Source: Kitasatospora cinereorecta
Lineage (GTDB): Bacteria; Actinomycetota; Actinomycetes; Streptomycetales; Streptomycetaceae
DNA: 64,000 nucleotides
Direction: 5' to 3'
Assembly: GCF_024172095.1 (NCBI RefSeq)
Contig: NZ_JAMZDX010000003.1
Span: forward strand, 1,194,001-1,258,000
The translations under genes and the position numbers were made by a program. The notes under the pieces are model-generated. The model had not been told where the DNA came from, ran no database searches, and saw nothing but the letters and a program-made list of their open reading frames with translations. The first letter of the stretch is position 1; each line of letters starts with the position of its first letter. This document shows, piece after piece, positions 16,456 to 25,724 of the stretch.

Positions 16456-17537
16456 CGGCCGCCGTCCCGGAGGCGCTGCTGCTGGACGGCGTCCTCGACG
16501 CCGCCCAGGCCGCCGCCACCGTCCGCTCGATCCTCGCCGACCAGCAGCCCGACGGAGCCATCCCGTGGTTCCGCGGCGGGCACCTCGACCCCTGGGACCA
16601 CACCGAGGCCGCGATGGCCCTCGACACCGCCGGCGAACACGCCGCCGCCGAGGCCGCCTACCGCTGGCTCGCCGCCCGCCAGAACGCCGACGGCTCCTGG
16701 TACGCCGCCTACGGCTACGGTCAGGGCGGTGCCGACGGTACGGATGGAGAGGTCACCAACGCGTCGAAGGAGACCAACTTCTGCGCGTACATCGCGGTCG
16801 GCGTCTGGCACCACCACCTGTCCACCGGCGACGACGCGTTCCTGGAGTGGATCTGGCCGGTGGTCCGGCGTGCCCTGGACTTCACCGTCGGCCTGCGCCT
16901 GCCCGACGGCCCGATCGCCTGGCGCCAGGACGAGGACGGCACCGCGCCGAACGAGGCCCTGCTCACCGGCTCCTCCTCCGTCCTGCACGCGCTGCGCTGC
17001 GGCCTCGCCATCGCCGACTACCTCGAGGAGCCCCAGCCCGACTGGGAACTCGCCGCCGGCCGGCTGCGGCACGCCGTCGCCCACCACCCCGAGCGGTTCC
17101 TCGACAAGGACCGCTACTCGATGGACTGGTACTACCCCGTGCTCGGCACCGCGCTGCGCGGCGAGGCGGCGGCCCGGCGGATCGACCGCGACTGGGACCG
17201 CTTCGTGGTGCCCGGCCTCGGCGTGCGCTGCGTCAGCGACCGGCCCTGGGTCACCGGCGGGGAGAGCGCCGAACTGGCGCTGGCCCTGTGGGCGGTGGGC
17301 CAGTCCGACCGTGCGGTGCAGATCCTGCGCTGGATCCAGCACCTGCGCCACGAGGACGGCTCCTACTGGACCGGCTACGTCTTCGAGGACGACGCCATCT
17401 GGCCGGAGGAGCGCACCACCTGGACGGCCGGCGCACTGCTGCTCGCCGTCGCCGCCCTGGGCGGCGACCACGCGACGGTGGCGGTGTTCGGCGGGGAGCA
17501 GCTGCCCGCCGGGCTGGTGGTCAACGACTGCTGCTGA
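16452..17537 (+). CDS. Alpha-toroid protein annotated as prenyltransferase-like (function unknown)
   Basis: A 361-residue soluble protein without a signal peptide. It is made of helical pairs with Trp- and Asp-rich turns (QQPDGAIPWFRGGHLDPWDHTEAAMAL, QNADGSWYAAYGYG, HEDGSYWTGYVF). The pattern fits an alpha/alpha toroid such as prenyltransferases, terpene cyclases or glycoside hydrolases. Acidic and aromatic residues (DPWDH, RYSMDWYYPVLG) could line a pocket. It overlaps the methyltransferase gene by 4 bp and is the third gene of a glycosyltransferase / methyltransferase / toroid set. I do not assign a reaction. Confidence 0.72.
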   Translation: MTAAVPEALLLDGVLDAAQAAATVRSILADQQPDGAIPWFRGGHLDPWDHTEAAMALDTAGEHAAAEAAYRWLAARQNADGSWYAAYGYGQGGADGTDGEVTNASKETNFCAYIAVGVWHHHLSTGDDAFLEWIWPVVRRALDFTVGLRLPDGPIAWRQDEDGTAPNEALLTGSSSVLHALRCGLAIADYLEEPQPDWELAAGRLRHAVAHHPERFLDKDRYSMDWYYPVLGTALRGEAAARRIDRDWDRFVVPGLGVRCVSDRPWVTGGESAELALALWAVGQSDRAVQILRWIQHLRHEDGSYWTGYVFEDDAIWPEERTTWTAGALLLAVAALGGDHATVAVFGGEQLPAGLVVNDCC

Positions 17538-17657
17538 CAGCCGTTGGCGCGGGCCGGACGCGGGCTGGTCCCGTGTCCTGCCCCGTGCCGGCGCGGGCTG
17601 GGCACGTGTGTCGGCGCGGGCTGGACGTGGGCTGGACGTGGGCCGAAGGAGAAACGG

Positions 17658-17690
17658 GAAGGGCGCGGAGCACGAAGCTCCGCGCCCTTC
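17658..17690. terminator. Bidirectional hairpin terminator
   Basis: A perfect 13-bp stem (GAAGGGCGCGGAG at 17658-17670 with its complement at 17678-17690) and a 7-nt loop lie between the convergent genes ending at 17537 and 17730. Confidence 0.8.
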
Positions 17691-17729
17691 GCGCGTCCGG
17701 AGGTGTTCCGGGGTGCTGCTGTGGCGGGG

Positions 17730-18758
17730 TCAGCCGCGCTGGATGCCCGAGGTGTCGGCCAGCAGGCCGTGGCTGCCGTCCGGCAGCTGGGCCACCAGAG
17801 CGGCGCCGACCTGCTCGACGGCCAGGTACCAGGTACCCGGGACCAGCTCGCCGACCGGCGCACCGGCCGGGTTCTCCTTCGGCGTCAGCTGGCGCACGGC
17901 CGGGACGGCGAACCAGAACGGGGCGAACGGGGCAGCCGGAGCGGCCGGGGCCGGTGCGGGGGTCGGCACGGGCGCCGGTGCGGGGGTCGCCAGCGGGTTG
18001 TGGTCCTGCGGCTGGGCGGCGGCCGCCGCCGGGTAGCCGTAGCCGGCGGCCGGCGGCTGCTGCGCGCCGTACGGGGCCTGCGGCTGGCCCTGCTGGGCGT
18101 GGGGCTGCGCCTGCTGCGCGTGGGCCTGGGCGGGGTCGACGTGGCCCGCCTGGGCGCCCGGGTAGCCGTACTGGCCCGGCTGGCCCTGCTGACCGTACTG
18201 GTCGGGCTGACCCGGCTGGCCGGGCTGTCCGTACTGGTCGGGCTGGCCCGGCTGGGCGCCCGGGACGCCGGTGTACGGCGCGTAGCCCTGCTGCTGCGGG
18301 GTGGCGGGCTTGTCGGTCAGCAGCGGCGCCTGCAGGGCGGGCACCAGGGGACCGGCCGCCGCGGCACCGGTGAGCACCAGCAGCGCGAGGACGGCGAGCC
18401 AGGCGCCGAAGCCGTGGCTGTAGCCGGAGACGTCCGGGCCGCCGGCCAGCGACCAGACCGAGGTCCAGAGGGCGGCAACGGCGAGCGCGGTGCCCCACTG
18501 GTCCAGCCGCAGGCCGAGCACCTGGCGGTTGGCCACTGCTTCGCCCTGGAGCCGCTGGACCAGGATGAGCCCGGCCGCGATCAGGCCGAGGAGGAAGACC
18601 GAGGGCAGCACCGGGAAGAGACCGGTCGCCCAGGCGCTCGTCGAGACGCTGACGATGCCGGCATCGACGGACTGGTACGGCAGGAAGGAGGCGACGAGGA
18701 GCAGCACTGCCGCCCCGGCGACGGCGGCGTCTCCCCTGGTGAGAGCGCGCAAGTTCAC
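17730..18758 (-). CDS. Four-helix membrane protein with long Gln/Pro/Gly-rich tail
   Basis: A 342-residue protein. Residues 1 to about 140 form four hydrophobic helices with short loops. Residues about 150-270 are low complexity, with repeated GQPDQYGQPGQPGQ-like and QQAQPHAQQGQPQA-like segments. The C-terminal 60 residues form a small conserved-looking domain (FWFAVPAVRQLTPKENPAGAP to YLAVEQVGAALVAQL). It is specific to actinobacteria as far as I can tell, with no known function. Long Q/P-rich tails of this type are often cytoplasmic interaction arms. GTG at 18758 follows an AGGGG ribosome-binding site. Confidence 0.68.
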   Translation of the reverse strand: MNLRALTRGDAAVAGAAVLLLVASFLPYQSVDAGIVSVSTSAWATGLFPVLPSVFLLGLIAAGLILVQRLQGEAVANRQVLGLRLDQWGTALAVAALWTSVWSLAGGPDVSGYSHGFGAWLAVLALLVLTGAAAAGPLVPALQAPLLTDKPATPQQQGYAPYTGVPGAQPGQPDQYGQPGQPGQPDQYGQQGQPGQYGYPGAQAGHVDPAQAHAQQAQPHAQQGQPQAPYGAQQPPAAGYGYPAAAAAQPQDHNPLATPAPAPVPTPAPAPAAPAAPFAPFWFAVPAVRQLTPKENPAGAPVGELVPGTWYLAVEQVGAALVAQLPDGSHGLLADTSGIQRG

Positions 18759-18919
18759 TGACGTTCCCCTCGTTGGTGTGTCGTGGTCGGGGCAAAAGCC
18801 TAGGGCCAAGGCCCTGCGGAGTGCACAGCGCCCTCCGAATACGAGCATCGCGGCCTGACCGTCAGATGATCGTAAAGTGATGATCGGCCTGTCGTTCGAC
18901 TGATGGTCATACGTGTCGT

Positions 18920-19939
18920 TCAGCCGGTCGTCAGAAAAGCGGTCAGGGAGTCGGCGATTCCCTGTGCCGCCCGCTGCCGCCACTGAGGATCCGTCATCCG
19001 CTGGGCATCGCCCGAGTTTCGCATGTTGCCGCACTCGATGAACACCTTCGGGACCCGCGACAGGTTCAGCCCGCCCAGATCGCTCCGGGTGTCCAGGCCC
19101 TGCTGGCCGATGTAGTCCGCGAACGGCTCGCCGGTCGCCGCCTTGAAGCCGTCCCGCAGCGTCACGCCCAGCTTGTGCGACGGGTCGACTATCGCGGAGG
19201 TGTCCGCCTTGCCAGCGACCACCTTGGCGGGCATGATCACGTGGAAACCGCTGGCCGAACCCGGCGCGCCGTCCCCGTGCACCGACACCGCCGCGTCCGC
19301 CTTCGCCTCGTTGCCGATCCTGGCCCGCTCGTCGATGCACGGCCCCCACGCCCGGTCGCCGTCCTGGGTGAGCACCACGGTCGCCCCGCGGTCCTGCAGG
19401 ATCTGCCGCGCCCGGTGCACCACGTCCAGGGTGAAGTCCGATTCCGAGTACCCGTCGTTGGTCGAGGTGCCGGTGGTGTCGCACTCCTTGCGGCTGTTGC
19501 CGATGTCCACCTGGCGGGCGATGTCCGAGGTGTGGCGGACGTTCCCGCTGTTGTGCCCCGGGTCGAGCAGGACCGTCCGCCCGGTCAGCGGGCGCGCACC
19601 CCCCGCCGCCGAACCGCCGCCCGCGGACGGCTGCGCGGAGCCGGAAGGGGGCGCGGACACACCAGCGGACGCCCCCGGCGAGCCACTAGCGCCGCCCGCA
19701 CCACCGCCGAGCCCGAGGGAGTCGACCAGATCACCCTCCCCGTACGCCGCCGACACCCGCGGCGCCGCCGTCCCGGCCGAACCGGAGCCGCTGTTCGCCA
19801 GCGCCTGCCAGCCCAGCCACCCGACCAGGCACACGGACAGCACCGCGCCTGACGACACGGCGACACGGAAGCCGCGGGAGCGGCGCGGAGGTTCGGTGAA
19901 CGGGTCGTCGGACTGGGCGTCAGCGGTGCGGGGCGTCAC
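18920..19939 (-). CDS. N-acetylmuramoyl-L-alanine amidase (Amidase_3)
   Basis: A 339-residue protein anchored by an N-terminal helix (about residues 24-46). A Ser/Gly-rich linker and a zinc amidase domain follow. Visible zinc or catalytic residues are the His in LLDPGHNSGN, the Glu in GYSESDFTLDV, the His in AAVSVHGDGA and the Glu in VFIECGNMRN. It cuts the bond between MurNAc and L-Ala in peptidoglycan outside the cell. Its GTG start lies 7 bp after the stop of the large Pro-rich membrane protein, so the two form an operon. Confidence 0.9.
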   Translation of the reverse strand: MTPRTADAQSDDPFTEPPRRSRGFRVAVSSGAVLSVCLVGWLGWQALANSGSGSAGTAAPRVSAAYGEGDLVDSLGLGGGAGGASGSPGASAGVSAPPSGSAQPSAGGGSAAGGARPLTGRTVLLDPGHNSGNVRHTSDIARQVDIGNSRKECDTTGTSTNDGYSESDFTLDVVHRARQILQDRGATVVLTQDGDRAWGPCIDERARIGNEAKADAAVSVHGDGAPGSASGFHVIMPAKVVAGKADTSAIVDPSHKLGVTLRDGFKAATGEPFADYIGQQGLDTRSDLGGLNLSRVPKVFIECGNMRNSGDAQRMTDPQWRQRAAQGIADSLTAFLTTG

Positions 19940-19946
19940 GGGTGAT

Positions 19947-22055
19947 TCAGATCCTGTCCCAGGTGCGAGGTGCCAGGTTGTAGGCACCGGCGATCGGCTT
20001 CCACTTTTCCACGAAGTCCTTCTTCGACTGCGTGGCCTTCGGGTTGAGGTCGTTGGCACGGGTGAGGTCGGGGGTGGTCGGCGCCGTCGAACCGGAACAA
20101 CCCTGGCTGCTCACCGTCCGCGCCCACGCCGCGTACGCGCGGTCGATGTCGCCGGACTGCTGCCACGCCGTCCGCAGCATCGCCACCGCGTCCGCCCCGC
20201 CCGGGACGTCGCCCACCTGGAGGGAAGCCAGGTCGGAGATCAACTGGTCGCGCTGCTTGGCCCCGGTGTCGAACACCTCGGCCGCGCTGTCGATCTCCGC
20301 CTTCGCCGGGCAGCTGCGCACCTTCGCCACCGCACTGCCGATCGGCGCCTTGGCGTTCTCCCCGCGGGTCAGCAGGTCGTCCAGCGCCTTCGCCTGCGGC
20401 GCGGCGTTCGGACCGGCCGCACCGGAGCTGCCGGCCGCCGACGCCGACGCCGACGCGCTCGGCGCCGCCGCCGGGTCGCTCGCCCCACCGCCCGCGCCCG
20501 CGGCGGGCGCCGACTGCTGCGGGGCGGCGGGCGTTGCCGGCTTTGCCTGGTCCGAGGAGGGCGAGCCACTGGAATTGCGCACCGCGAACACCACACCCAC
20601 ACCGATCAGCAGCGCGAGCACCACGCCGGCCGCGACCAGCAGCGGCATCCGGTTGCGGCGGGGCTTCTCCTCGTCGCCGTACGGGTCGGCGAGGTCGGAG
20701 TCGTAGTCGTACTGGGGGCGCGGCTGCGGCTGGTACGCCTGGCCGGCGAAGCCGCCGGCGGGCGCGCCGGGGGCGGGGCCGGGGCCGGGGCCGAAGTTGG
20801 GGCCGTGGTGGGGAACGGGGCCTTGGCCGCCTGGGCCCGGGCCTGGGCCTGGGCCGAAGGGGGGAGCGTCCGGGAAGAGGCCGGGGCCCGGGGGCGGGGT
20901 GGGGGTGGAGCTCGGAGGTCCGAACGGCGGGGCGGCGGGGGCGGCGTGGGGCACGAAGGCGTTCGGGTCGGCCCGGTTTGCCGGGTCGGCGGGGGCGAAC
21001 GGTGAAGGCGGCGGGGAGTGCCGGTACTGCTGCTGGTGCGGTGGCTGCTGCGCGGCCTGCTGCGACGGCTGTTCGGTGAACGGGCCGACCAGGGTGGGCT
21101 GGGAGGTGGCGGGGCTCGTCGGTCCGGTGGTGGCGGCCGCGCCGGGTGCGCCGGCTGCGCTGTGAGCGGCGAACGGGCCGGCGGGTGCCGGGAACGGGTT
21201 GGCCGGTGCGACCGGGTTCGCCGTGTCCGTCGAGCCTCCGGGCGGAGTGGGCGTCGCAGGCGGGAAGGGAGTCGCAGGCGGGAAGGGAGTCGCCGAAGCC
21301 GGTGAACCCGGGTGTCCGGGGGCATACGGCTGCGCGGGCGGTCCGGGCTGCGCGGTCTGTACGGGGGCCGGGAAGGCGCCGGGGCCGCCCGGCTGAGCCG
21401 GGGCGGTCGGCTGGGCGCCGGGCGGGAACGGGCTGGCGGCGCCGGGCTGGGCGGGGCCGCCCGGGGCGGGGAAGGGGCTGGCCGGCGCGGGTCCGCCCGG
21501 TGCGGTCGGCGGCGCGAAGGTGCCAGGTGCCGGGGCGACCTGCCCGGACGGCGCGAACGGGCCCGCCGGCGTGGCGGGACCGCCTGCGGTACCAGGAGCC
21601 GGGAACCCGCCTGTGGGCGCCGGTGCGCCCTCTGTCTGCGGGGTACCGGCCGGCGCCGTCCGACTGCTGCTGGGCCACTTCGAGGCCCTGGGCGCGCCAG
21701 GGGCATTCGGAGCGGTCGGAGCGCCGTCCGCAGGGAACGACCCGCCCGGGGGTGCCGGTGCACCCGGAGCGGCGGGACCACCCGGCGTACCGGGGGCCGT
21801 AAAGGGCGAGGCCGTGCCCGGCGGTTGCGGGAACGGGGAGGCGCCGCCCGTACCGGGCGGGGCCGGTGCACCAGGTGCACCAGGTGGCGCGGGTGGCGCG
21901 GGTTGTGCGGGTGGTACGGGGAAGGACGCGCCGGCCGCGGGGGCCGGGGGCTGCGCAGCACCGGTCGCATCCGGTGCGCGCCGCACCCAGCCGCCCGCGC
22001 CGCCCCGGGCGGTCGGATCCCAGACCGCCGGGGCCGTGTTGTCCTGTTCCGTCAT
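19947..22055 (-). CDS. Large Pro/Gly/Ala-rich membrane protein with extracytoplasmic domain
   Basis: A 702-residue protein. About 460 residues are low-complexity proline-rich sequence made of near-repeats such as APGAPAPPG and ATPFPPATP. One membrane helix spans about 467-490. An exported Ser/Ala-rich linker and a helical domain of about 170 residues with few Cys (SCPAKAEIDS, SQGCSG) complete the chain. The layout resembles actinobacterial membrane proteins that reach into the cytoplasm with a disordered arm. It is co-transcribed with the amidase directly downstream, which suggests a role in cell-wall maintenance. ATG at 22055. Confidence 0.65.
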   Translation of the reverse strand: MTEQDNTAPAVWDPTARGGAGGWVRRAPDATGAAQPPAPAAGASFPVPPAQPAPPAPPGAPGAPAPPGTGGASPFPQPPGTASPFTAPGTPGGPAAPGAPAPPGGSFPADGAPTAPNAPGAPRASKWPSSSRTAPAGTPQTEGAPAPTGGFPAPGTAGGPATPAGPFAPSGQVAPAPGTFAPPTAPGGPAPASPFPAPGGPAQPGAASPFPPGAQPTAPAQPGGPGAFPAPVQTAQPGPPAQPYAPGHPGSPASATPFPPATPFPPATPTPPGGSTDTANPVAPANPFPAPAGPFAAHSAAGAPGAAATTGPTSPATSQPTLVGPFTEQPSQQAAQQPPHQQQYRHSPPPSPFAPADPANRADPNAFVPHAAPAAPPFGPPSSTPTPPPGPGLFPDAPPFGPGPGPGPGGQGPVPHHGPNFGPGPGPAPGAPAGGFAGQAYQPQPRPQYDYDSDLADPYGDEEKPRRNRMPLLVAAGVVLALLIGVGVVFAVRNSSGSPSSDQAKPATPAAPQQSAPAAGAGGGASDPAAAPSASASASAAGSSGAAGPNAAPQAKALDDLLTRGENAKAPIGSAVAKVRSCPAKAEIDSAAEVFDTGAKQRDQLISDLASLQVGDVPGGADAVAMLRTAWQQSGDIDRAYAAWARTVSSQGCSGSTAPTTPDLTRANDLNPKATQSKKDFVEKWKPIAGAYNLAPRTWDRI

Positions 22056-22251
22056 TCCCTGCCCTCGCCCCCGCAGAGTGTCGATCCGTGCCCGTGCGAG
22101 CCGAATCGGTGTGCTCAGCTGTTCGGCTGCCGCCGACACCGTACCGGGCGCGGGCATGCCGATCCACGGCGGTACCGGAGGGTGCCGCCGTGTGGGACGA
22201 CGTTAGAGCATGGGTGATCGTGCCCGCAGGAGGCTTGGGCGGCCCGCGTGA

Positions 22252-22914
22252 TCAGCCGCCGATTCGGCGCAGAACCCGCAGCGAACCGGTCACCGAGACC
22301 TCCTCGAAGCCCTCGGCGAGGGCCCGCTGGTGAACCCGGTACGGGGCCTGGCCGCCGTCGGCGGGGTCCGGGAAGACGTCGTGGATCACCAGCACGCCGT
22401 CCGTGGCGAGGTGCGGAACCCAGCCCTCGTAGTCGCCGGTGGCGTGCTCGTCGGTGTGGCCGCCGTCGATGAACACCAGCGCCAGCTGTCCGCCCCACAC
22501 CGCCGCGACCTGAGGCGACCGGCCGATTAGCGCGATCACGTGGTCCTCCAGGCCCGCCGCGTGCAGCGTGCGGCGGAAGGTCGGCAGGGTGTCCATCAGC
22601 CCGACCTCGGGGTCGACCAGCGTCGGGTCGTGGTACTCCCAGCCCGGCTGCTGCTCCTCGGAACCGCGGTGGTGGTCGACCGTCAGCGCCACCGTCCCGG
22701 TCCGCCGGGCGGCGTCGGCGAGCAGGATCGCCGAGCGCCCGCAGTAGGTGCCGATCTCCAGGAGGGGCAGCCCGGTCCGCTCGGCGGCGTCGACGGCGGC
22801 CGCGTACAGGGCCAGTCCCTCGTCCACCGGCATGAAGCCGGTCGCACCCTCGAACGAGGCGAGCACCTCGGGCGCCGGGACGGTGGCGGCGGCCGTCTCA
22901 CGGAGGTCGGTCAT
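22252..22914 (-). CDS. Class I SAM-dependent methyltransferase (Methyltransf_24 type)
   Basis: A 220-residue enzyme. Motif I is LLEIGTYCGRSAILLADAA, followed by TVALTVDHH and the strand LALVFIDGGHTDEHATGDYEGWVPHL, with GVLVIHDVF after it. The VFIDGGH block is typical of O-methyltransferases and cephalosporin-hydroxylase-like methyltransferases. The substrate is unknown, and the neighbours (envelope proteins and an M48 protease) do not decide it. ATG at 22914. Confidence 0.83.
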   Translation of the reverse strand: MTDLRETAAATVPAPEVLASFEGATGFMPVDEGLALYAAAVDAAERTGLPLLEIGTYCGRSAILLADAARRTGTVALTVDHHRGSEEQQPGWEYHDPTLVDPEVGLMDTLPTFRRTLHAAGLEDHVIALIGRSPQVAAVWGGQLALVFIDGGHTDEHATGDYEGWVPHLATDGVLVIHDVFPDPADGGQAPYRVHQRALAEGFEEVSVTGSLRVLRRIGG

Positions 22915-23037
22915 CTGCGGTACTCCCTGCTGGCGGTGCGGGTGCGGGTGCGGCGCGGGTGCGTGCAGGCGCGGGCGGCTGCGCGTGGGTCGGACCCTAC
23001 TGGATGGTAGCTCCGGCCCGCGGCGCCACCCCGGCGG

Positions 23038-24480
23038 TCAGCCCACCCCCATCGACCTGGCGATACGCTCCCGGTGCGGCGCCAGTTCCGCGTCGATCGC
23101 TGCCCGCTGCGCGGTGTCGACCCGGACGGCCGGCTCGCCGGCGGGACGTCCTGCGAGCAGTCGGATCCGCAGGTGCGTCGGCGGGTGCGAGAGGTCGACC
23201 GAACCCTGCTGCCGTTCCGAGAGGCGCAGCAGGCGCTCGCACTCTCCCTGCGGCACCGAGGCGAGCTGCTCCGCGAGCTCGTCCCAGAAGGTGCCGGTGG
23301 GGATCGGGTGGCGGCCGTTCCCGCGTCCGTGACGGGCCGGCGGAATCGCGCGCCGACGGCCGGCGACCGTCGCCACGGTCCGGTCCAGCAGCAGGACCTC
23401 CAGCAGCGCGGACGCATCGGCGGGGGAGGCGACCCGGGCTGCGATCAGGTCGGCCCGGTACTCGGCGAGCTGTCCCGTACGGGTGGTGAGAACGTCGAGT
23501 GCGGTGAGTAGCGCGTACGCGATCAGGTTGACCGTCCGCAGGAGGATCCGGGCGATCGCCTCCACGCCCACCATGTGGCGGTGCAGTCGGTCCGCCGCGT
23601 GCGGGCGCGTCAGTTCGCACCACTCCTCCAGCGCCACCAGCGCGGACCGCAGCCAGATGCCGCGCCGCTGGTCGTGGTTGACGTCGTGCCCGAACTCGTG
23701 GGCGAGCAGGGCGACCCGCTGCCGGTCGGTCAGCCCGTACCAGAGCGGCAGGCCGAGGACGAGCCTGCTGCGACGCCGCAGTCCCGCCCTGCCGAAGCCG
23801 GCGTTGAACGATTCGTCCAGCTGGATCGTGTCGACGGGCCGGGCACCCACCGCGTCCGCCACCCGGTCGGCGAGCGCGTACAGCGCCGGTGACTCGGTGC
23901 GGGTGAGGGCGGCGGTGTGCTTGAGGTGCAGACGGCCAAGGCGCGGACGCAGCAGGACGGAGACCACCAGTCCGATCACGCCGATCGCCCGCAGGGGCCA
24001 ACTGCCGCTCAGGAGCCCGGCCACCGAGCCGACCAGTACGGCGGCCGTGGTCAGGTGGACCAGTCCGGCCAGAACGACGGCGCCCAGCCAGGAGGCGTCG
24101 CGGTGCGACGGCTTGCCCTCGACCGCCATCGCGTACACGTGCTCGGTACGGACCCGTACGGCGCGTTCGCGGGACTCGGTCCTGCGGGCCCGGCGGGCGG
24201 CCCGGCGTCGGGCACCGGCGGAGCGGGCCTCCGGGGTGCGCTGCGGATCGGTCAGGTTCCATTCGCAGGCCGGGCACCAGGCGCGGAAGCGGGGGTCGGC
24301 GACGATCGGGGCGTCGCAGTCGGGGCAGCGGGAGGTCGCCGGTGGTGTGGCCGGCTGTGGTGTGGGCGGCTGTGGTGTGGGCGGCCGCGGTGCGGGTGGC
24401 TGTGGCCCGGCTGACGGTGCGGTCGGTGCGGTCGGTGCGCAGGTCGGGGCAGGGCTCGCCGGGTCGGCGGTGGACGTCAT
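23038..24480 (-). CDS. M48-family zinc metalloprotease with N-terminal zinc ribbon
   Basis: A 480-residue membrane protease. The N-terminal 55 residues are Thr/Pro-rich. A CPDCD...CPACEW zinc ribbon follows, then a helical pair, and the peptidase domain with HEFGH in VALLAHEFGHDVNHDQ (near residue 260). The third zinc ligand is probably the Glu in the later TGQLAEYRADLIAARVAS. HtpX/Ste24-like enzymes cut membrane or misfolded proteins. It is divergent from the alcohol dehydrogenase gene, with 156 bp between starts. Confidence 0.85.
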   Translation of the reverse strand: MTSTADPASPAPTCAPTAPTAPSAGPQPPAPRPPTPQPPTPQPATPPATSRCPDCDAPIVADPRFRAWCPACEWNLTDPQRTPEARSAGARRRAARRARRTESRERAVRVRTEHVYAMAVEGKPSHRDASWLGAVVLAGLVHLTTAAVLVGSVAGLLSGSWPLRAIGVIGLVVSVLLRPRLGRLHLKHTAALTRTESPALYALADRVADAVGARPVDTIQLDESFNAGFGRAGLRRRSRLVLGLPLWYGLTDRQRVALLAHEFGHDVNHDQRRGIWLRSALVALEEWCELTRPHAADRLHRHMVGVEAIARILLRTVNLIAYALLTALDVLTTRTGQLAEYRADLIAARVASPADASALLEVLLLDRTVATVAGRRRAIPPARHGRGNGRHPIPTGTFWDELAEQLASVPQGECERLLRLSERQQGSVDLSHPPTHLRIRLLAGRPAGEPAVRVDTAQRAAIDAELAPHRERIARSMGVG

Positions 24481-24601
24481 GGGCGCGCATCCTGCCATCG
24501 GCCGTCCGGCGAGCGACAGCGGGTGCCCGAACATCGAGGGCGCGGTACGAGGCCGGGTTCTCGGCGGGAGCGGGATGCGCTATACATGGACGGTCCGGTA
24601 G

Positions 24602-24615
24602 TAGAACGCGTTCTA
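24602..24615. promoter_or_regulatory. KstR-type operator palindrome
   Basis: TAGAACGCGTTCTA is a perfect 14-bp palindrome and fits the published KstR consensus TnnAACnnGTTnnA at every fixed position. It lies 21 bp before the alcohol dehydrogenase start. It is also just downstream of a -10-like TATACA (24581-24586), so bound repressor would block transcription. The KstR-like regulator at 13315-13908 is the obvious candidate to bind it. Confidence 0.65.
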
Positions 24616-24636
24616 GAACCGCTCGGGAGCAGCCTC

Positions 24637-25716
24637 ATGCGCGCAGCGATCCTGCACGAGACCGGCCAGGACAAGCTGGAGGTCCGTGACGACGTCGAGG
24701 CCGTCGGCTTCGGACCGGGCAAGGTCAGGGTCCGGCTGCGGGCGACCAGCCTCTGCCACTCCGACCTCTCGGCGATGGCCGGCATCATGCCGCAGCCCGC
24801 CCCCTTCGTCCCCGGACACGAGGGTGCGGGCGACGTGGTCGCGGTCGGCGAGGGTGTGACCTCCGTCGCCGAGGGCGACCGGGTGGTGCTCTGCTGGATG
24901 CCGCCCTGCGGCGTGTGCGGGCACTGCCGCCACGGCCAGTCCCACCTGTGCGTCGCGAGCCTCCGCCGGCTGTCCACCCCGAGCTTCCGGCTCGGCGCGG
25001 CGACCGACGCCTTCGGCTTCTACAGCACCGGCACCTTCGCCGAGGAGGTCGTGGTCGCCGCCGACAGCGTCATCCCCGTGCCGGCCGACATGCCGTACGA
25101 GGTGGCCGCGCTGATCGGCTGCGGTGTGACGACCGGTGTGGGCGCCGCGGTCAACACCGCACAGGTGCAGCCGGGTTCGTCGGTCGCGGTGATCGGGGCC
25201 GGCGGCGTCGGCATCGCGGCCGTCCAGGGCGCGCGGATCTGCGGCGCCGCGCGGATCACCGTCGTCGACCCGGTCGCCTCCCGGCGGGAACGCTCCCTCG
25301 CCTTCGGCGCCACCGACGCCGTCGCACCCGAGGAACTCAAGGCCACCAGCCGGGGACTGGACGGCGGCGGCTTCGACTACGTCTTCGAGGCGGTCGGCCG
25401 CTCGGCGACCGTGCGCGCCGCGTACGACGCGGCGCGGCGGGGTGGTGCGGTGGTGGTGATCGGTGCCGGCGCCAAGGACGACCAGGTGTCGTTCAGCATG
25501 GCGGAGCTTTTCTTCAACGAGAAGCGGGTCCTGCCGTCGTTCTACGGCGGTGGCGATGTGCGGCGGACCTCTGGGCGGGTGATCGACCTCTGGCGGGCGG
25601 GCCGGCTGGACCTCGACTCGATGATCACGCACCGGCTGCCGCTGGAGGGGGTCAACGAGGCGATCGCGCAGATGCGGAGTGGTGAGGCGTTGCGGACTGT
25701 GCTGACACTTGGGTGA
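24637..25716 (+). CDS. Zinc-dependent alcohol dehydrogenase (class III-like MDR)
   Basis: A 359-residue medium-chain dehydrogenase/reductase. Catalytic zinc ligands are the Cys in SLCHSDLS, the His/Glu in VPGHEGAG and a later Cys in LIGCGVTTG. The structural zinc lobe is CGVCGHCRHGQSHLC. The NAD(P)-binding turn is GAGGVG. Relatives oxidise long-chain or conjugated alcohols such as mycothiol or sterol-derived substrates. The KstR-like palindrome in its promoter favours lipid or sterol metabolism. ATG at 24637. Confidence 0.87.
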   Translation: MRAAILHETGQDKLEVRDDVEAVGFGPGKVRVRLRATSLCHSDLSAMAGIMPQPAPFVPGHEGAGDVVAVGEGVTSVAEGDRVVLCWMPPCGVCGHCRHGQSHLCVASLRRLSTPSFRLGAATDAFGFYSTGTFAEEVVVAADSVIPVPADMPYEVAALIGCGVTTGVGAAVNTAQVQPGSSVAVIGAGGVGIAAVQGARICGAARITVVDPVASRRERSLAFGATDAVAPEELKATSRGLDGGGFDYVFEAVGRSATVRAAYDAARRGGAVVVIGAGAKDDQVSFSMAELFFNEKRVLPSFYGGGDVRRTSGRVIDLWRAGRLDLDSMITHRLPLEGVNEAIAQMRSGEALRTVLTLG

Positions 25717-25724
25717 TTTTGTCA

